Positions 25,962-35,406 of a stretch of 49,868 bases of DNA are shown here, piece after piece (position 1 is the first letter of the stretch; each line of letters opens with the position of its first letter). The position numbers were made by a program, and so were the translations under genes. Source of the DNA: an uncultured Candidatus Actinomarina sp. (GTDB lineage Bacteria > Actinomycetota > Acidimicrobiia > Actinomarinales > Actinomarinaceae); the NCBI GenBank assembly GCA_902595195.1, contig CACJPC010000006.1, positions 1-49,868 of the forward strand, given 5' to 3'. A model generated the notes under the pieces. That model ran no database searches, was not told where the DNA came from, and saw nothing but the letters and a program-made list of their open reading frames with translations.

Positions 25962-27830
25962 ATGTTAGTTTTAGATCAATTTCAAATTGATGCAGTCTCT
26001 GATATAAAAAGTAATAATAATGTATTAGTTGTAGCACCTACTGGTTCTGGAAAGACCCTTATCGCTGAGAAATCTATAGAGTATTATTTAAAAAAAAATA
26101 AAAATATATTTTATACAACACCAATAAAAGCACTATCCAACCAAAAATATAATGATTTTAAAAAAGCAGGAGTTGATGTAGGCCTTTTGACTGGTGATAG
26201 AACTATAGACAAAAACAAAGATCTAGTTATTGCAACAACTGAAATATTGAGGAATATGATTTTCAGTAAAGATCAAAAACTAACAAATACAGGGCTAATT
26301 ATCTTAGATGAAGTACATTATCTAGGTGATACTGAAAGAGGCACAACTTGGGAAGAGATTCTTATTCACGCTGATTTAGATATTAAATTTTTATGCTTAT
26401 CAGCAACTATTAAAAATAAAAATGAGTTTTTAGAATGGATTGTTTCTTTAAGAGGTCCTACATCTTTGATTGAACACAATCAAAGACCAGTTCCATTAGA
26501 GATTTCTTTAGTTACTTCAAATAAGATGTCAAATAATATTAAAATTTTAAAATCAACAAATAAGAAAAAAGATAATAATAATTCTAAATTATCAAAATTA
26601 ACCCAAAATAGTAAAAAGCCTAATTTAGATGAACAGATTAACTATCTTGAAGATAAAAGTTTAACCCCGTGTATATTTTTTTATTTTTCCAGAGAAAGAG
26701 TAGAGTCCAAAGCTAGACAATTAGCAAATAAACGAAAAGTTGTTGATGAACATAAAATAATTAGAGATAAATTTCATGAAATATTTGATGACCTCGAAGT
26801 ATTAGATCATAGTTTATTAAATCTAGATGAACATTTATGGATGTGGTATAGGGGAGTTGCATTTCATCATGCTGGATTAGCGCCTATTGTAAAAGAATTT
26901 ATTGAATTTTTATTTCTAAATAAATATATAAATTTTTTATTTGCTACTGAGACATTAGCATTAGGAATTAATATGCCAGCAAAGTCAATTTATTTAGATA
27001 GATTAAATAAATATGATGGAATAAAAACAAGATTAATTTCTCAATCAGAGTTTCTACAGTTAACCGGAAGAGCAGGCAGAAGAGGAATTGACGATAAGGG
27101 ATATGCTTTTTTATCGTTTGATAAAAATATTAATCCAGAATGGTACTCTAATTTGTTTTCTTTGGAATCAAGTAGCTTGAATTCTGCTTTTTCTATAAAT
27201 TATTCTTCGATACTCAATTTGCTAAATATTTACTCTAAAGAGGAATCTATAGAACTTTTAAATAAAAGTTTTTTCGCATTTCAGAATTCATTCAAAATTA
27301 GAAGTCTTAAAAATGCATTTAATTCGAAATTACAAGTGCTTACAGATCTTAATTTTATAAATTCACATATGGGCGAAACTCTTATTGAAACTCACAGAGA
27401 TCAATTAATTCCATCTATATATTTGTATGAAAAAATAAAGACGTTAAAAACATTTGAATTCTATCTTATGTTTGTTTCATCGGGAATATCATCAAATATA
27501 TATGATGTCCCTTTAAATGATAAGTTTGATGAACTTTTGAGTTATTTTGAATCAAGTCTCGAAATTTTAAACAAATTAGAAAATAAAAATAATGTCAAAA
27601 AATATACAAATATAAATTTATCCTGGTTCAGTATATTTTATGAATTTTATAAAACTAACAATATTGAATATGTGGTTACTAAATTCAATATCAATATTGG
27701 AGATTTTATAAAAGCTGCAAAAGAAGGTTCTGAATTATCTAAGAAACTTTTTAATATCTATCAAGACCAAGAGTTTGATGCAATATATAATATGTTTGAC
27801 AATAAGCTAATTCAAAAATCTATGTCATGA
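25962..27830 (+). CDS. helY: HelY/Ski2-like DEAD-box RNA helicase, short form
   Basis: ATP-dependent helicase of the Ski2/Mtr4 class, likely acting in RNA turnover or ribosome maturation. 622 aa against about 900 in other actinobacteria. RecA domain 1 has APTGSGKT (26-33) and DEVH (about 116-119) with LGDTERGTTWEE after it; domain 2 has FATETLALGINMPAK and QLTGRAGRRGID. A lysine- and asparagine-rich low-complexity stretch (about 190-220) precedes domain 2. The last 100 residues look like a remnant of the DSHCT domain, while the region between appears shortened. It overlaps the lipid kinase by 4 nt. Confidence 0.88.
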   Translation: MLVLDQFQIDAVSDIKSNNNVLVVAPTGSGKTLIAEKSIEYYLKKNKNIFYTTPIKALSNQKYNDFKKAGVDVGLLTGDRTIDKNKDLVIATTEILRNMIFSKDQKLTNTGLIILDEVHYLGDTERGTTWEEILIHADLDIKFLCLSATIKNKNEFLEWIVSLRGPTSLIEHNQRPVPLEISLVTSNKMSNNIKILKSTNKKKDNNNSKLSKLTQNSKKPNLDEQINYLEDKSLTPCIFFYFSRERVESKARQLANKRKVVDEHKIIRDKFHEIFDDLEVLDHSLLNLDEHLWMWYRGVAFHHAGLAPIVKEFIEFLFLNKYINFLFATETLALGINMPAKSIYLDRLNKYDGIKTRLISQSEFLQLTGRAGRRGIDDKGYAFLSFDKNINPEWYSNLFSLESSSLNSAFSINYSSILNLLNIYSKEESIELLNKSFFAFQNSFKIRSLKNAFNSKLQVLTDLNFINSHMGETLIETHRDQLIPSIYLYEKIKTLKTFEFYLMFVSSGISSNIYDVPLNDKFDELLSYFESSLEILNKLENKNNVKKYTNINLSWFSIFYEFYKTNNIEYVVTKFNINIGDFIKAAKEGSELSKKLFNIYQDQEFDAIYNMFDNKLIQKSMS

Positions 27831-28702
27831 AAACTTTAGTCATAATTCATAATTTAAATTCGAGAGGTAAAAATATCAATGAAGATTATGTTAGAGAATT
27901 ACTAAACAAAAAAGGTATAAAGTTTCATTATTTTCAAACAAAACAAATCTCTGATGTAGATGAGATAATAAAAAAATACAATAATCCATCAGAATTTCAA
28001 TACTGTTCTATTGGCGGTGATGGTTCATTAAATGCCTTAGTTAACTCACTAATGAAAAACAATATAACTATGCCTGAAGTTTCTTGTTTACCAGGTGGAA
28101 GCGGTTCTGATTTTATTAGAACCTTCGCATTGCCTCAAAATATTGAAGAGGCAGTAGAACATTTAATTTTTGATAATTTTTACGAAGTCGATGTTGGTCT
28201 TATTAAGAATAAGACAGATGTTAAATACTTCATTAATGTTTTGAATATAGGATTCTTAGCTAGCACTGTGGAGGTAAGTGAAAAGTTTCCAAATTTATTT
28301 AGGGCATTCAGATATCCTTTGAGTTTTTGGATAAAAATTATTACTGCTCGGGCAAAAGAGATGACTATTTCAAATGATAAATATGAATTTAAAGGAATAG
28401 CATTTAATATTTGCGTATGCAATGCACAATATTTTGGAGGTGGATGGAATATATCTCCAAAATCTAGTTTGCAAGATGGTTTATTTAATATACAGGTATT
28501 TGCAGTCACCAAACTTAAAGCAATGCAGATATTTTTTCTTGCTAAAAAAGGCTTACATTTAAAGGAATCATCAGTCAAATTAAAAAGATTGAGCCAATTA
28601 ACTTTAAAATCAAAAGATCCAATCGAAATTGATGGTGATTTTTTTGGATATGGACCTGCAGAGATATTTATCAAAAAACGTGCTATACGATTTAAAATTT
28701 AG
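27827..28702 (+). CDS. Diacylglycerol kinase-type lipid kinase
   Basis: 291 aa with the DAGK catalytic fold: nucleotide-binding SIGGDGSLNALVNSL near residues 60-75, PGGSGSDFIRTFALP near 95, and the C-terminal EIDGDFFGYGPAEI block. Members phosphorylate diacylglycerol, sphingoid bases or phosphatidylglycerol; YegS, BmrU and DgkB are examples. The exact lipid cannot be told. It overlaps helY by ATGA. Confidence 0.87.
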   Translation: MKTLVIIHNLNSRGKNINEDYVRELLNKKGIKFHYFQTKQISDVDEIIKKYNNPSEFQYCSIGGDGSLNALVNSLMKNNITMPEVSCLPGGSGSDFIRTFALPQNIEEAVEHLIFDNFYEVDVGLIKNKTDVKYFINVLNIGFLASTVEVSEKFPNLFRAFRYPLSFWIKIITARAKEMTISNDKYEFKGIAFNICVCNAQYFGGGWNISPKSSLQDGLFNIQVFAVTKLKAMQIFFLAKKGLHLKESSVKLKRLSQLTLKSKDPIEIDGDFFGYGPAEIFIKKRAIRFKI

Positions 28703-28732
28703 TAATATTTAATCAGCAAATAGGAGATACTT

Positions 28733-29095
28733 ATGGCTAAAAAAGACCAAGAAGAACTTGATGAGCCTACGTTAGAGGACTTAGAAGAAGAAGAAGATTC
28801 TGAAGATATTGAACCTCCTGCTGAAGAGGAAGAAAAAGAGGAAGTTGAAACTGAATCTTTAGAAGCAAGAGTAGAAACTGAAAAAAAATCAGTTGATGAT
28901 GCTGATGAAGCTGAAGGCTCTTTTATGTCAGTAGATGCTGCTGAAAAAAGAAATGTTAAAAAGTCTGATTTGAAATTAGATGAAGTAGTTCAAGATATAC
29001 AAGCAGATGAATTCACATGTACTGTTTGCTTTTTGGTTTTAAGAAATACTGCGTTAGCCAAACCAAGAGCTAAAGTTTGTGTAGATTGTGTATAA
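28733..29095 (+). CDS. DUF4193 family protein (actinobacterial marker)
   Basis: 120 aa. The first 80 residues are strongly acidic and probably disordered. The C-terminal DEFTCTVCFLVLRNTALA and KVCVDCV provide two CxxC pairs likely to bind zinc, the hallmark of DUF4193, which is restricted to actinobacteria. The function is unknown. A clear Shine-Dalgarno AGGAG lies about 8 nt before the ATG, so this gene is leadered. It overlaps the GNAT gene by 8 nt. Confidence 0.9.
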   Translation: MAKKDQEELDEPTLEDLEEEEDSEDIEPPAEEEEKEEVETESLEARVETEKKSVDDADEAEGSFMSVDAAEKRNVKKSDLKLDEVVQDIQADEFTCTVCFLVLRNTALAKPRAKVCVDCV

Positions 29096-29531
29096 CCATT
29101 CTGATTTTGGAAAATCATTTAAAATTGTTATAACTAAAGAACCAGACAAAGAAATTAAAGATAAATTTTTTAATGATTTGTCATCAATAGATAAACAATT
29201 AATTGAGTATTACAAGTCAATAAATTCTCCTGATGAAAAATATTTCAATTTATATTCAGAGGATAACCTCATAGGATATTCGAGATTAATTTTTCAACTT
29301 GAATATGCAGTGTTATCAGAAATTTATGTTTTGAATGATTACAGAGAATTAGGACTCGGTACTTTTATGCTTAATTCAATTAGATCGTATTTAGATGAAT
29401 TAAATATTAAATTAAGAACAATAACACTCCCAAGTGATAGAACTGCAAAAAACTTTTACGAAGCAAATGGAATAACTGCACGAATTTTGCTTATGGAGGA
29501 AAAGCGTGATAAAACTCGCTACAGATCTTGA
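29088..29531 (+). CDS. GNAT family N-acetyltransferase
   Basis: 147 aa. The acetyl-CoA loop is seen as YRELGLGTFMLNSIRSYL (the Q/RxxGxG/A pattern reads RELGLG), preceded by the beta-strand AVLSEIYVLNDY and followed by the late motif RTAKNFYEANG. The substrate is unknown. The GTG start sits inside the end of the DUF4193 gene, and the end overlaps the HAD gene by 26 nt. Confidence 0.82.
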   Translation: MYNHSDFGKSFKIVITKEPDKEIKDKFFNDLSSIDKQLIEYYKSINSPDEKYFNLYSEDNLIGYSRLIFQLEYAVLSEIYVLNDYRELGLGTFMLNSIRSYLDELNIKLRTITLPSDRTAKNFYEANGITARILLMEEKRDKTRYRS

Positions 29532-30249
29532 TGGAACTATCTATAAAGGTACAAAATTAGTAGAAGGCGTAAAAGATAGTTATGAAAATTTAATAGATAA
29601 TAATGTTGAAATTTATTTTATAACAAACAATAGCTCACAGACCCCATATGAAATAAAGGAAAAATTAGAAAGATTACTTCAATCTGAAATTGATATAAAC
29701 AAAATTATAACTCCATTAAATGTGCTTAAAAAAATGTTTTTAAATCAAACGAAAAATATATATGTATATGGTTCACCTAATTTAAAACAATTTGTAGAAA
29801 GTATAAATCTTTGTCTTACAAATATAGATCAAGCAGAATTAATTTTAATTGGAAGAAAATCCGAATTAGATTTAACAGAAATTGAATTAATCAAAAGATC
29901 AATTAAGAATGGAAAACAAGTTTTATGTTTAAATAAGGATTTATCTTTTCCTTCTGAGAATGAAGAATTACCTGGAAATGGTGCTGTTGTCAAAATGATT
30001 GAAGATGATTTGGAAATAACTATACCTTCATTAGGAAAACCAGGCCTTCATTATATAAACTACTGTAATGATCTCAATTACAATTTTGATTATGTAATTG
30101 GTGACAGAGTTGATACAGATATATTTTTTGGTAATCAAATCAATGCAATTTCAATACTTGTAGAAACTGGAGTAAAAAATTTTGAATCTACTGATTCAGC
30201 AGATATTAAATTAAAATCTTTTTCAGAAGTTGTTTCTTTTATATCTTGA
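29506..30249 (+). CDS. HAD-superfamily phosphatase (NagD/p-nitrophenyl phosphatase-like)
   Basis: 247 aa. Motif I DLDGTIYKG near residue 7 holds the nucleophile Asp; motif II is FITNNSSQTP (the NNS/T typical of the NagD group); motif III GKPG and motif IV VIGDRVDTDIFFG follow. Likely a small-molecule phosphatase such as phosphoglycolate phosphatase; the substrate is unresolved. A strong GGAGG lies 6 nt before the GTG and supports this start inside the GNAT gene. The 3' end overlaps the convergent rhomboid gene by 27 bp. Confidence 0.88.
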   Translation: MIKLATDLDGTIYKGTKLVEGVKDSYENLIDNNVEIYFITNNSSQTPYEIKEKLERLLQSEIDINKIITPLNVLKKMFLNQTKNIYVYGSPNLKQFVESINLCLTNIDQAELILIGRKSELDLTEIELIKRSIKNGKQVLCLNKDLSFPSENEELPGNGAVVKMIEDDLEITIPSLGKPGLHYINYCNDLNYNFDYVIGDRVDTDIFFGNQINAISILVETGVKNFESTDSADIKLKSFSEVVSFIS

Positions 30250-30930
30250 TAGCTTTATTATCAAATATCCTAAAATAAAACCACCAATATGTGCTTCCCA
30301 AGAAATATTACTAGAGCCAATAGCAATGAATATTTGTGAAATAAACCAAAAGTACATGAATGTTCTTGCTTTTATTGTTGTAGGAAACAAAATTCCAAAT
30401 GGGACAAGTACTAACAATTTTGCATTTGGAAATAAGTAAACGTATGCTCCCATAATTCCAGATACAATTCCTGATGCTCCAACTACAGGAATAAGACTAT
30501 CAAAATTTATAATTGTGTGTACGCCTATGCTTAAAAAAGCAATGAGAAGTAAAAATATAGAAAATTTTGTTTTACCTAATTTATCTTCAACATTATTTCC
30601 GAATATCCAAAAACTCCATAAGTTACCAAGAATGTGAACAAAATTAGCATGAAAAAAATTAGAAAATAAAATACTTATGTATAAATTTTTATTAGGAAAT
30701 ACCAAATCACTTCCTAGTAAACTGCAATCGTTTCCATAAAATTGAGTTCCTGATATAGGTGTATTAAGAAATAATTCACAGGGTATTGCTGCAAATTCAT
30801 AAAAAAAATTGAAAAGTTCGTTACTAGTTTTAGGCTGAATCAATAAGTAAACAAGGGCAACAATGATAATAAATACTCTTGATACTATGGGAGTATTCTT
30901 AGCTGGATTGATGTCTGAAATTGGAATCAT
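30223..30930 (-). CDS. Rhomboid family intramembrane serine protease
   Basis: 235 aa with about six membrane helices. The catalytic dyad is S153 in GASGIVSG and H214 in AHIGGFILG; H94, H99 and N103 in HANFVHILGN form the conserved oxyanion and helix 2 motif. Substrates are single-pass membrane proteins; none can be named. Residues 60-80 form a loop with two Cys that may lie outside the cell. It is divergent from nadK over 36 bp. Confidence 0.9.
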   Translation of the reverse strand: MIPISDINPAKNTPIVSRVFIIIVALVYLLIQPKTSNELFNFFYEFAAIPCELFLNTPISGTQFYGNDCSLLGSDLVFPNKNLYISILFSNFFHANFVHILGNLWSFWIFGNNVEDKLGKTKFSIFLLLIAFLSIGVHTIINFDSLIPVVGASGIVSGIMGAYVYLFPNAKLLVLVPFGILFPTTIKARTFMYFWFISQIFIAIGSSNISWEAHIGGFILGYLIIKLSRYKRNNF

Positions 30931-30939
30931 TTTATGAAC

Positions 30940-30945
30940 ATTATA
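30940..30945 (-). promoter_or_regulatory. Predicted -10 element of the rhomboid gene
   Basis: A perfect TATAAT on the reverse strand, 9 nt before the ATG at 30930. The leader would be at most 2-3 nt. Confidence 0.5.
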
Positions 30946-30954
30946 AGTAGCGTG

Positions 30955-30960
30955 TAAGAT
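30955..30960 (+). promoter_or_regulatory. Predicted -10 element of nadK (leaderless)
   Basis: TAAGAT preceded by TG, exactly 6 nt before the nadK ATG at 30967. No Shine-Dalgarno sequence is seen. Confidence 0.5.
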
Positions 30961-30966
30961 AAATAT

Positions 30967-31761
30967 ATGAAAAAAATTTCTATTATTACTTCAAAAAAAT
31001 ATTCGAAATCTAAACAGTACGATTCTCTTATTGAAGTGTTGAATTCAAAAGATATTGAATATGAAATTTTAAATATTGATGAAAATTTAGATAAAAAGAT
31101 TACAAATTCAAATCTTATTATAAGCGTTGGTGGTGATGGAACAGCATTAAGAGCTATGAAAATTGCTTGGCTTTTAAATCTACCTGTGCTCAATATTGGG
31201 TCTGGAAGAATTGGGTATTTAGTAAACTCTTTAAACGATATAGACTTTAATAAAATTTTAAAAGATAAAAATGTTGATAACATTAAAAAACGAACTCCAA
31301 TAATCCAGAATCAAGATGAAAATTTGCCTGCTTTTAATGAAATTGTAATTATTAAAAATTCTCCAACAAGAATTTTGGATATTGAAATAGAAGTATATGA
31401 TCAAAACGTTAAATTACGAGCTGATGGAATCATTATTTCAACTTCACTTGGATCTACAGCTTATAACTATTCGGCAGGTGGGCCTATAGTTCAAACAAGT
31501 TTAGAAAGCATCATTATTACTCCAATATCTCCATTTACTAAATTTCCTAGATCTATAGTTGTTGACAGCAGTTCTGAACTTAAAATAAATATTCCCAAAA
31601 AGCAACATTACTCAATTCAATTTGACGGTGTTGAAGAATATTTAAGTGATACTAAATCAGACGAAAAATTTAATTATAAGTTGTCGTCTCGAAATCTTAA
31701 AGTTTTAGAAGAACTTGATATTCCAAAATTAGACTTATTCCTCAATCAAATACTTAGATAG
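30967..31761 (+). CDS. nadK: NAD kinase
   Basis: Phosphorylates NAD+ to NADP+. 264 aa. The GGDGT motif lies at residues 55-59 (SVGGDGTALRA) and the glycine-rich STSLGSTAYNYSAGGP block near 158-172; both are diagnostic. Family members are usually 270-300 aa, so this is on the short side. In most actinobacteria recN follows nadK; here pyrG starts 37 bp downstream. Confidence 0.95.
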   Translation: MKKISIITSKKYSKSKQYDSLIEVLNSKDIEYEILNIDENLDKKITNSNLIISVGGDGTALRAMKIAWLLNLPVLNIGSGRIGYLVNSLNDIDFNKILKDKNVDNIKKRTPIIQNQDENLPAFNEIVIIKNSPTRILDIEIEVYDQNVKLRADGIIISTSLGSTAYNYSAGGPIVQTSLESIIITPISPFTKFPRSIVVDSSSELKINIPKKQHYSIQFDGVEEYLSDTKSDEKFNYKLSSRNLKVLEELDIPKLDLFLNQILR

Positions 31762-31786
31762 TTCTTTAATTTAAAAATAAACGTGT

Positions 31787-31792
31787 TATTAT
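31787..31792 (+). promoter_or_regulatory. Predicted -10 element of pyrG (leaderless)
   Basis: TATTAT lies exactly 6 nt before the pyrG GTG at 31799. It sits in the 10-nt loop of a small inverted repeat, ACGTG (31781-31785) and CACGT (31796-31800), whose right arm includes the first bases of the start codon. No Shine-Dalgarno sequence is visible. Confidence 0.5.
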
Positions 31793-31798
31793 TTTCAC

Positions 31799-33424
31799 GT
31801 GACCAAATACATATTTGTCACTGGCGGTGTAGTCTCTGGTCTTGGTAAAGGGATTACTTCTGCATCTCTTGGAAACCTGCTCAAATCAAGGGGCTTATCT
31901 GTAGTTAATCAAAAATTAGATCCATATATTAATGTTGATCCTGATACCATGAATCCATTTCAACATGGTGAAGTATTTGTGACTGAAGATGGTGCTACAA
32001 CTGATCTTGACCTCGGCCATTATGAAAGATTCACTGGAGTCAATTTAAGAAAAGATGCAAATGTAACTACTGGAAGTATTTATAGAAAAGTTATTGAACG
32101 TGAAAGAAAAGGTGATTACCTTGGAGCAACTGTTCAAGTAATACCACATATTACTGATGAAATTAAAAGAAGAATTAAAGGCGTATCTAATGAAGTAGAT
32201 GTTCAAATTACTGAAATTGGTGGAACTGTTGGAGATATTGAAATATTGCCTTTCTTAGAAGCTGCAAGACAAATTAGAAAAGAATTTGGGTCAGAAAATG
32301 TAATGTTCGTTCACGTTACATTAGTTCCATTCATTGGCCCTAGTACTGAGTTAAAAACGAAACCTACTCAGCATTCCGTTTCCATGTTGAGAAGTTACGG
32401 AATAAGTCCAGATTTAATTGTTTTGAGATCCGATAGAGACTTAACAGATGAAATCAAAAGTAAGGTCTCACTTTTTTGTGATGTTGATTTGAGTAATGTT
32501 ATAAATGCTCCTGACTTGCCGGATATATATGATGTTCCAATTAAAATGCTTGAAGAAGGTCTCGACACGGCTGTTGACAAGAGACTTTCATTAAATTCAG
32601 GCAAGCCAAATCTTGATAGTTGGCGTTCAATGATGTCCCTTAAAGACGGCGTAAATAAGAATGTAGAAATAGCTATATTAGGAAAATATTTCGGTTTACC
32701 CGATAGCTATATGTCCGTTGTCGAGTCGTTAAAACACGCGTGTCTGCAGAATAAGGTTAATTTGAGACTGCACTGGATAGACGCTGATAATTTTGATGTT
32801 GAAGAATTATCAAAACTTCATGGTGTTGTAATACCCGGGGGATTTGGTTACAGAGGTATCGAAGGAAAAATTACAGCTGTTGAGTATCTAAGAAAAAATA
32901 AAATTCCATTTTTAGGAATATGCTTAGGACTTCAATGTGCTGTAATAGAATTTGCTCGTAATGTATGTGGTATCAGTGATGCAAACTCTAGTGAATTTTC
33001 ACAAACAACAAAAAATCCAGTAATTGATCTACTTCCTAATCAAAATTTAGAGAAAGATGATGTAGGTGCTTCAATGAGGCTTGGTACTTATCCTTGCAAA
33101 ATTAAAGAAGAAACTATGGCATCCTATATTTATAACAATGAAATAGTTTATGAAAGACATAGACATAGATACGAGGTCAATAATAAGTTTAGAAATCAAT
33201 TAGAAGAAAATGGTTTAATATTTAGTGGAGTATCACCTGATGAAGATTTAGTTGAAATGATTGAGATTAAAGACCATCCTTATTTTGTTGCTTCACAATT
33301 TCATCCTGAATTTAAATCAAGACCTTGGGAGCCAGCACCTATGTTTAACTCATTTATTGAAGCATCTAAAAAAATAGAGATACCGCAAAAAACAATAGAT
33401 GATGAAGCAAAAGTTAGAGATTAA
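31799..33424 (+). CDS. pyrG: CTP synthase
   Basis: Makes CTP from UTP, ATP and glutamine. 541 aa, complete. The synthetase domain opens with [13 protein letters not shown] and has the [19 protein letters not shown] region. The glutaminase domain has C375 in GICLGLQ and H502 with E504 in QFHPEF. The start is GTG with no ribosome binding site. Its end overlaps xerD by 26 nt. The nudix gene often found between pyrG and xerD is absent. Confidence 0.97.
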   Translation: MTKYIFVTGGVVSGLGKGITSASLGNLLKSRGLSVVNQKLDPYINVDPDTMNPFQHGEVFVTEDGATTDLDLGHYERFTGVNLRKDANVTTGSIYRKVIERERKGDYLGATVQVIPHITDEIKRRIKGVSNEVDVQITEIGGTVGDIEILPFLEAARQIRKEFGSENVMFVHVTLVPFIGPSTELKTKPTQHSVSMLRSYGISPDLIVLRSDRDLTDEIKSKVSLFCDVDLSNVINAPDLPDIYDVPIKMLEEGLDTAVDKRLSLNSGKPNLDSWRSMMSLKDGVNKNVEIAILGKYFGLPDSYMSVVESLKHACLQNKVNLRLHWIDADNFDVEELSKLHGVVIPGGFGYRGIEGKITAVEYLRKNKIPFLGICLGLQCAVIEFARNVCGISDANSSEFSQTTKNPVIDLLPNQNLEKDDVGASMRLGTYPCKIKEETMASYIYNNEIVYERHRHRYEVNNKFRNQLEENGLIFSGVSPDEDLVEMIEIKDHPYFVASQFHPEFKSRPWEPAPMFNSFIEASKKIEIPQKTIDDEAKVRD

Positions 33425-34280
33425 TTCATTAATAGATTCTTATAAAGATTTTTTAACTTATGAAAAAGGATTGTCTGAAAATACTGTTAGTGCTTATATA
33501 AGCGATATAAATAAAGTATCTGGTCAAGAAGAATATTTTGATATAGAAAATTTTTTGCCAGATTCATATCTTATGAGTTCTAACAACAAAAATTACTCAG
33601 GTTCAACAAAAAAAAGAATACAGTCATCAATTAATCAATTTTTAAAATATTTAATCGACGAAAACTATATTGCCAATATTGAAATTAATAATGTTTCTAT
33701 AATGTTTGAAAAAAAGTTACCTCATGTACTATCACCAAATGAAATTGATAAACTAATAGATTTTTATAATCATGATTTATTTATATCTTCCAGAAATAAG
33801 ACAATAATTGATTTTATGTACTCTACAGGATGTAGGGTATCTGAACTTATAAATGTTGAAGAATCAGACATTGATATAGAGGAGGCTTTCGTAAGACTTG
33901 AAGGAAAGGGTTCAAAACAACGTATTGTTCCATTAGGGTCAAAAGTTTTAATAAATTTAGAGAGCTATCTTCCACTAAGAAACAAAGATAGAAAAAGTAA
34001 AAATAATAAATTGTTTATTTCCAAATCTTATAAAAATTTAGATAGAACAGCAGTTTTTAGAATCATTAAATCTACAGGAGTCAAAGCAGGTATTCATAAA
34101 GAGCTCTATCCTCACATATTGAGACATTCAGCAGCAACACATATGCTTGAGGGAGGTTGTGACTTAAGAACAGTACAGGAATTTCTTGGACATAGTTCTG
34201 TTTCAACAACACAGATATATACTAAAGTTACTAAAGCATTTTTAGAAGAAGCGTTTATAGAAAGTCATCCTAGATCATGA
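33399..34280 (+). CDS. xerD: Tyrosine recombinase XerD/XerC-like
   Basis: Resolves chromosome dimers at dif. 293 aa. The N-terminal core-binding SAM-like domain (about 10-95) is followed by the catalytic domain with R146 in GCRVSEL, Lys in GKGSKQR, HILRHS (His about 239, Arg about 242), GHSSVSTTQIYT with the His and the nucleophile Tyr near 274. Position after pyrG and before scpA points to XerD. ATG codons at 33399 and 33402 are equally possible starts. No second xer gene occurs in the window. Confidence 0.92.
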   Translation: MMKQKLEINSLIDSYKDFLTYEKGLSENTVSAYISDINKVSGQEEYFDIENFLPDSYLMSSNNKNYSGSTKKRIQSSINQFLKYLIDENYIANIEINNVSIMFEKKLPHVLSPNEIDKLIDFYNHDLFISSRNKTIIDFMYSTGCRVSELINVEESDIDIEEAFVRLEGKGSKQRIVPLGSKVLINLESYLPLRNKDRKSKNNKLFISKSYKNLDRTAVFRIIKSTGVKAGIHKELYPHILRHSAATHMLEGGCDLRTVQEFLGHSSVSTTQIYTKVTKAFLEEAFIESHPRS

Positions 34281-34714
34281 AAGATATTTTAATAAAAGCA
34301 AGAAGGGCAGTAAGATTTCTTTTTTATAGAGATGTTTCAATTGAAAATCAAATTCTAGTATCAGATACCTTAGATGATACTGAATTAGAAATTCTATTTT
34401 GGAAACTTAATAAAGCTGATAGACACCATTCAATTGAGGTTCTACATAGAACAATGAAACATACCGATAATTTGGATATATTAAAGTTGGCTCTTCTTCA
34501 TGACATCGGGAAATCTATTTCTGAATATTCTTGGTCTTTTAGAATCTTTACAGACTTAGGTATTTTAAAATCTCAAAAATCGCAAAATTATAAAAACCAC
34601 GAAGACATTGGTTACGAATTATTAAAAGAATTACAAAATGAAGATTTGTCTAATTATTATTTTGATAATCTACTTTCCAAAAAAAATGAAATATTAGATA
34701 AAACTGATTTTTAA
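34277..34714 (+). CDS. HD-domain protein, putative phosphohydrolase
   Basis: 145 aa. An HD metal site is visible as RHHSIEVLHRT (first His) and LALLHDIGKSISE (HD pair near residue 76), followed by a helical region with NHEDIGYELL. Such small HD proteins are usually phosphohydrolases of nucleotides or signalling molecules. It overlaps xerD by 4 nt and its stop shares a base with the scpA start (TAATG), so it is coupled to chromosome-segregation genes. The substrate is unknown. Confidence 0.75.
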   Translation: MKDILIKARRAVRFLFYRDVSIENQILVSDTLDDTELEILFWKLNKADRHHSIEVLHRTMKHTDNLDILKLALLHDIGKSISEYSWSFRIFTDLGILKSQKSQNYKNHEDIGYELLKELQNEDLSNYYFDNLLSKKNEILDKTDF

Positions 34715-35406
34715 TGGAAATAAATTATTTAATTCAAAACCTCGAATCTTTACTTATAAAGTATTCAAATAACAAATCTCAAGTTGAAGAAAATCTTCAT
34801 GAACTTATTACCGGATTAGAAGAAAAAAATATAAATAGTGAAATTGAGACATTTGCAGAATTTCTACTGCTTGCATCATCACTTTTCGAAATGAAAGCAA
34901 AAAGATTGCTTCCTCAAGAAGAGGATATTGACTGGATAGATGAAGTTCAAATAATGAAAGACAAAGATTTAGCATTTGCTAGGCTTTTGCAATTTAAAGC
35001 TTTTTCAGAAATAGGTATTGCACTTGCATCACGTATAAAAAAGAATGAAAAATCTATTAATTCATTCAAATATTACCAAACTGGAAATTTGTTTCCTAAA
35101 CCTGACATAGAGTACTTAATTGACAAGGATAAGTTTATAAACACCTCAATTGAAGTTTTCCGAAGATATAAAACAATAGAAGGCTTTCAACATATTGATA
35201 AAGATCTACCAGATTTACAGAAAGCCATAGACAACTTTCTTTACGAAGTAGATGCGAGAATAAACACTTCATTTGAAGAAATAATCAACGAACTTGATAC
35301 AACTGAAGAAGCAGTTGCATTTTTTTTAGCACTATTAGAAGCGGTTAGGTGGGGTTTTGTAAAAGCCGAACAAGAATCAAATAGTATTAATATTGAGAAG
35401 CAATGA
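34714..35406 (+). CDS. scpA: Segregation and condensation protein A
   Basis: Kleisin subunit that bridges the heads of SMC in the chromosome-condensing complex. 230 aa. The N-terminal domain contains the family block FAEFLLLASSLFEMKAKRLLP near residues 45-65; the C-terminal winged helix ends near AVAFFLALLEAVRWGFVKAEQ. It overlaps scpB by 4 nt, the standard arrangement. Confidence 0.92.
   Translation: MEINYLIQNLESLLIKYSNNKSQVEENLHELITGLEEKNINSEIETFAEFLLLASSLFEMKAKRLLPQEEDIDWIDEVQIMKDKDLAFARLLQFKAFSEIGIALASRIKKNEKSINSFKYYQTGNLFPKPDIEYLIDKDKFINTSIEVFRRYKTIEGFQHIDKDLPDLQKAIDNFLYEVDARINTSFEEIINELDTTEEAVAFFLALLEAVRWGFVKAEQESNSINIEKQ

Noticed and set aside
28180-28674. Reverse-strand open frame of 164 codons
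   Set aside because: Lies wholly inside the lipid kinase gene, which has clear motifs and fits its operon; the reverse frame has no recognisable family.
31781-31800. Inverted repeat ACGTG/CACGT as a pyrG attenuator
   Set aside because: Only 5 bp with a 10-nt loop and no T-run; the C-run attenuation signal known for pyrG in Bacillus is absent. The -10 reading explains the loop sequence better.
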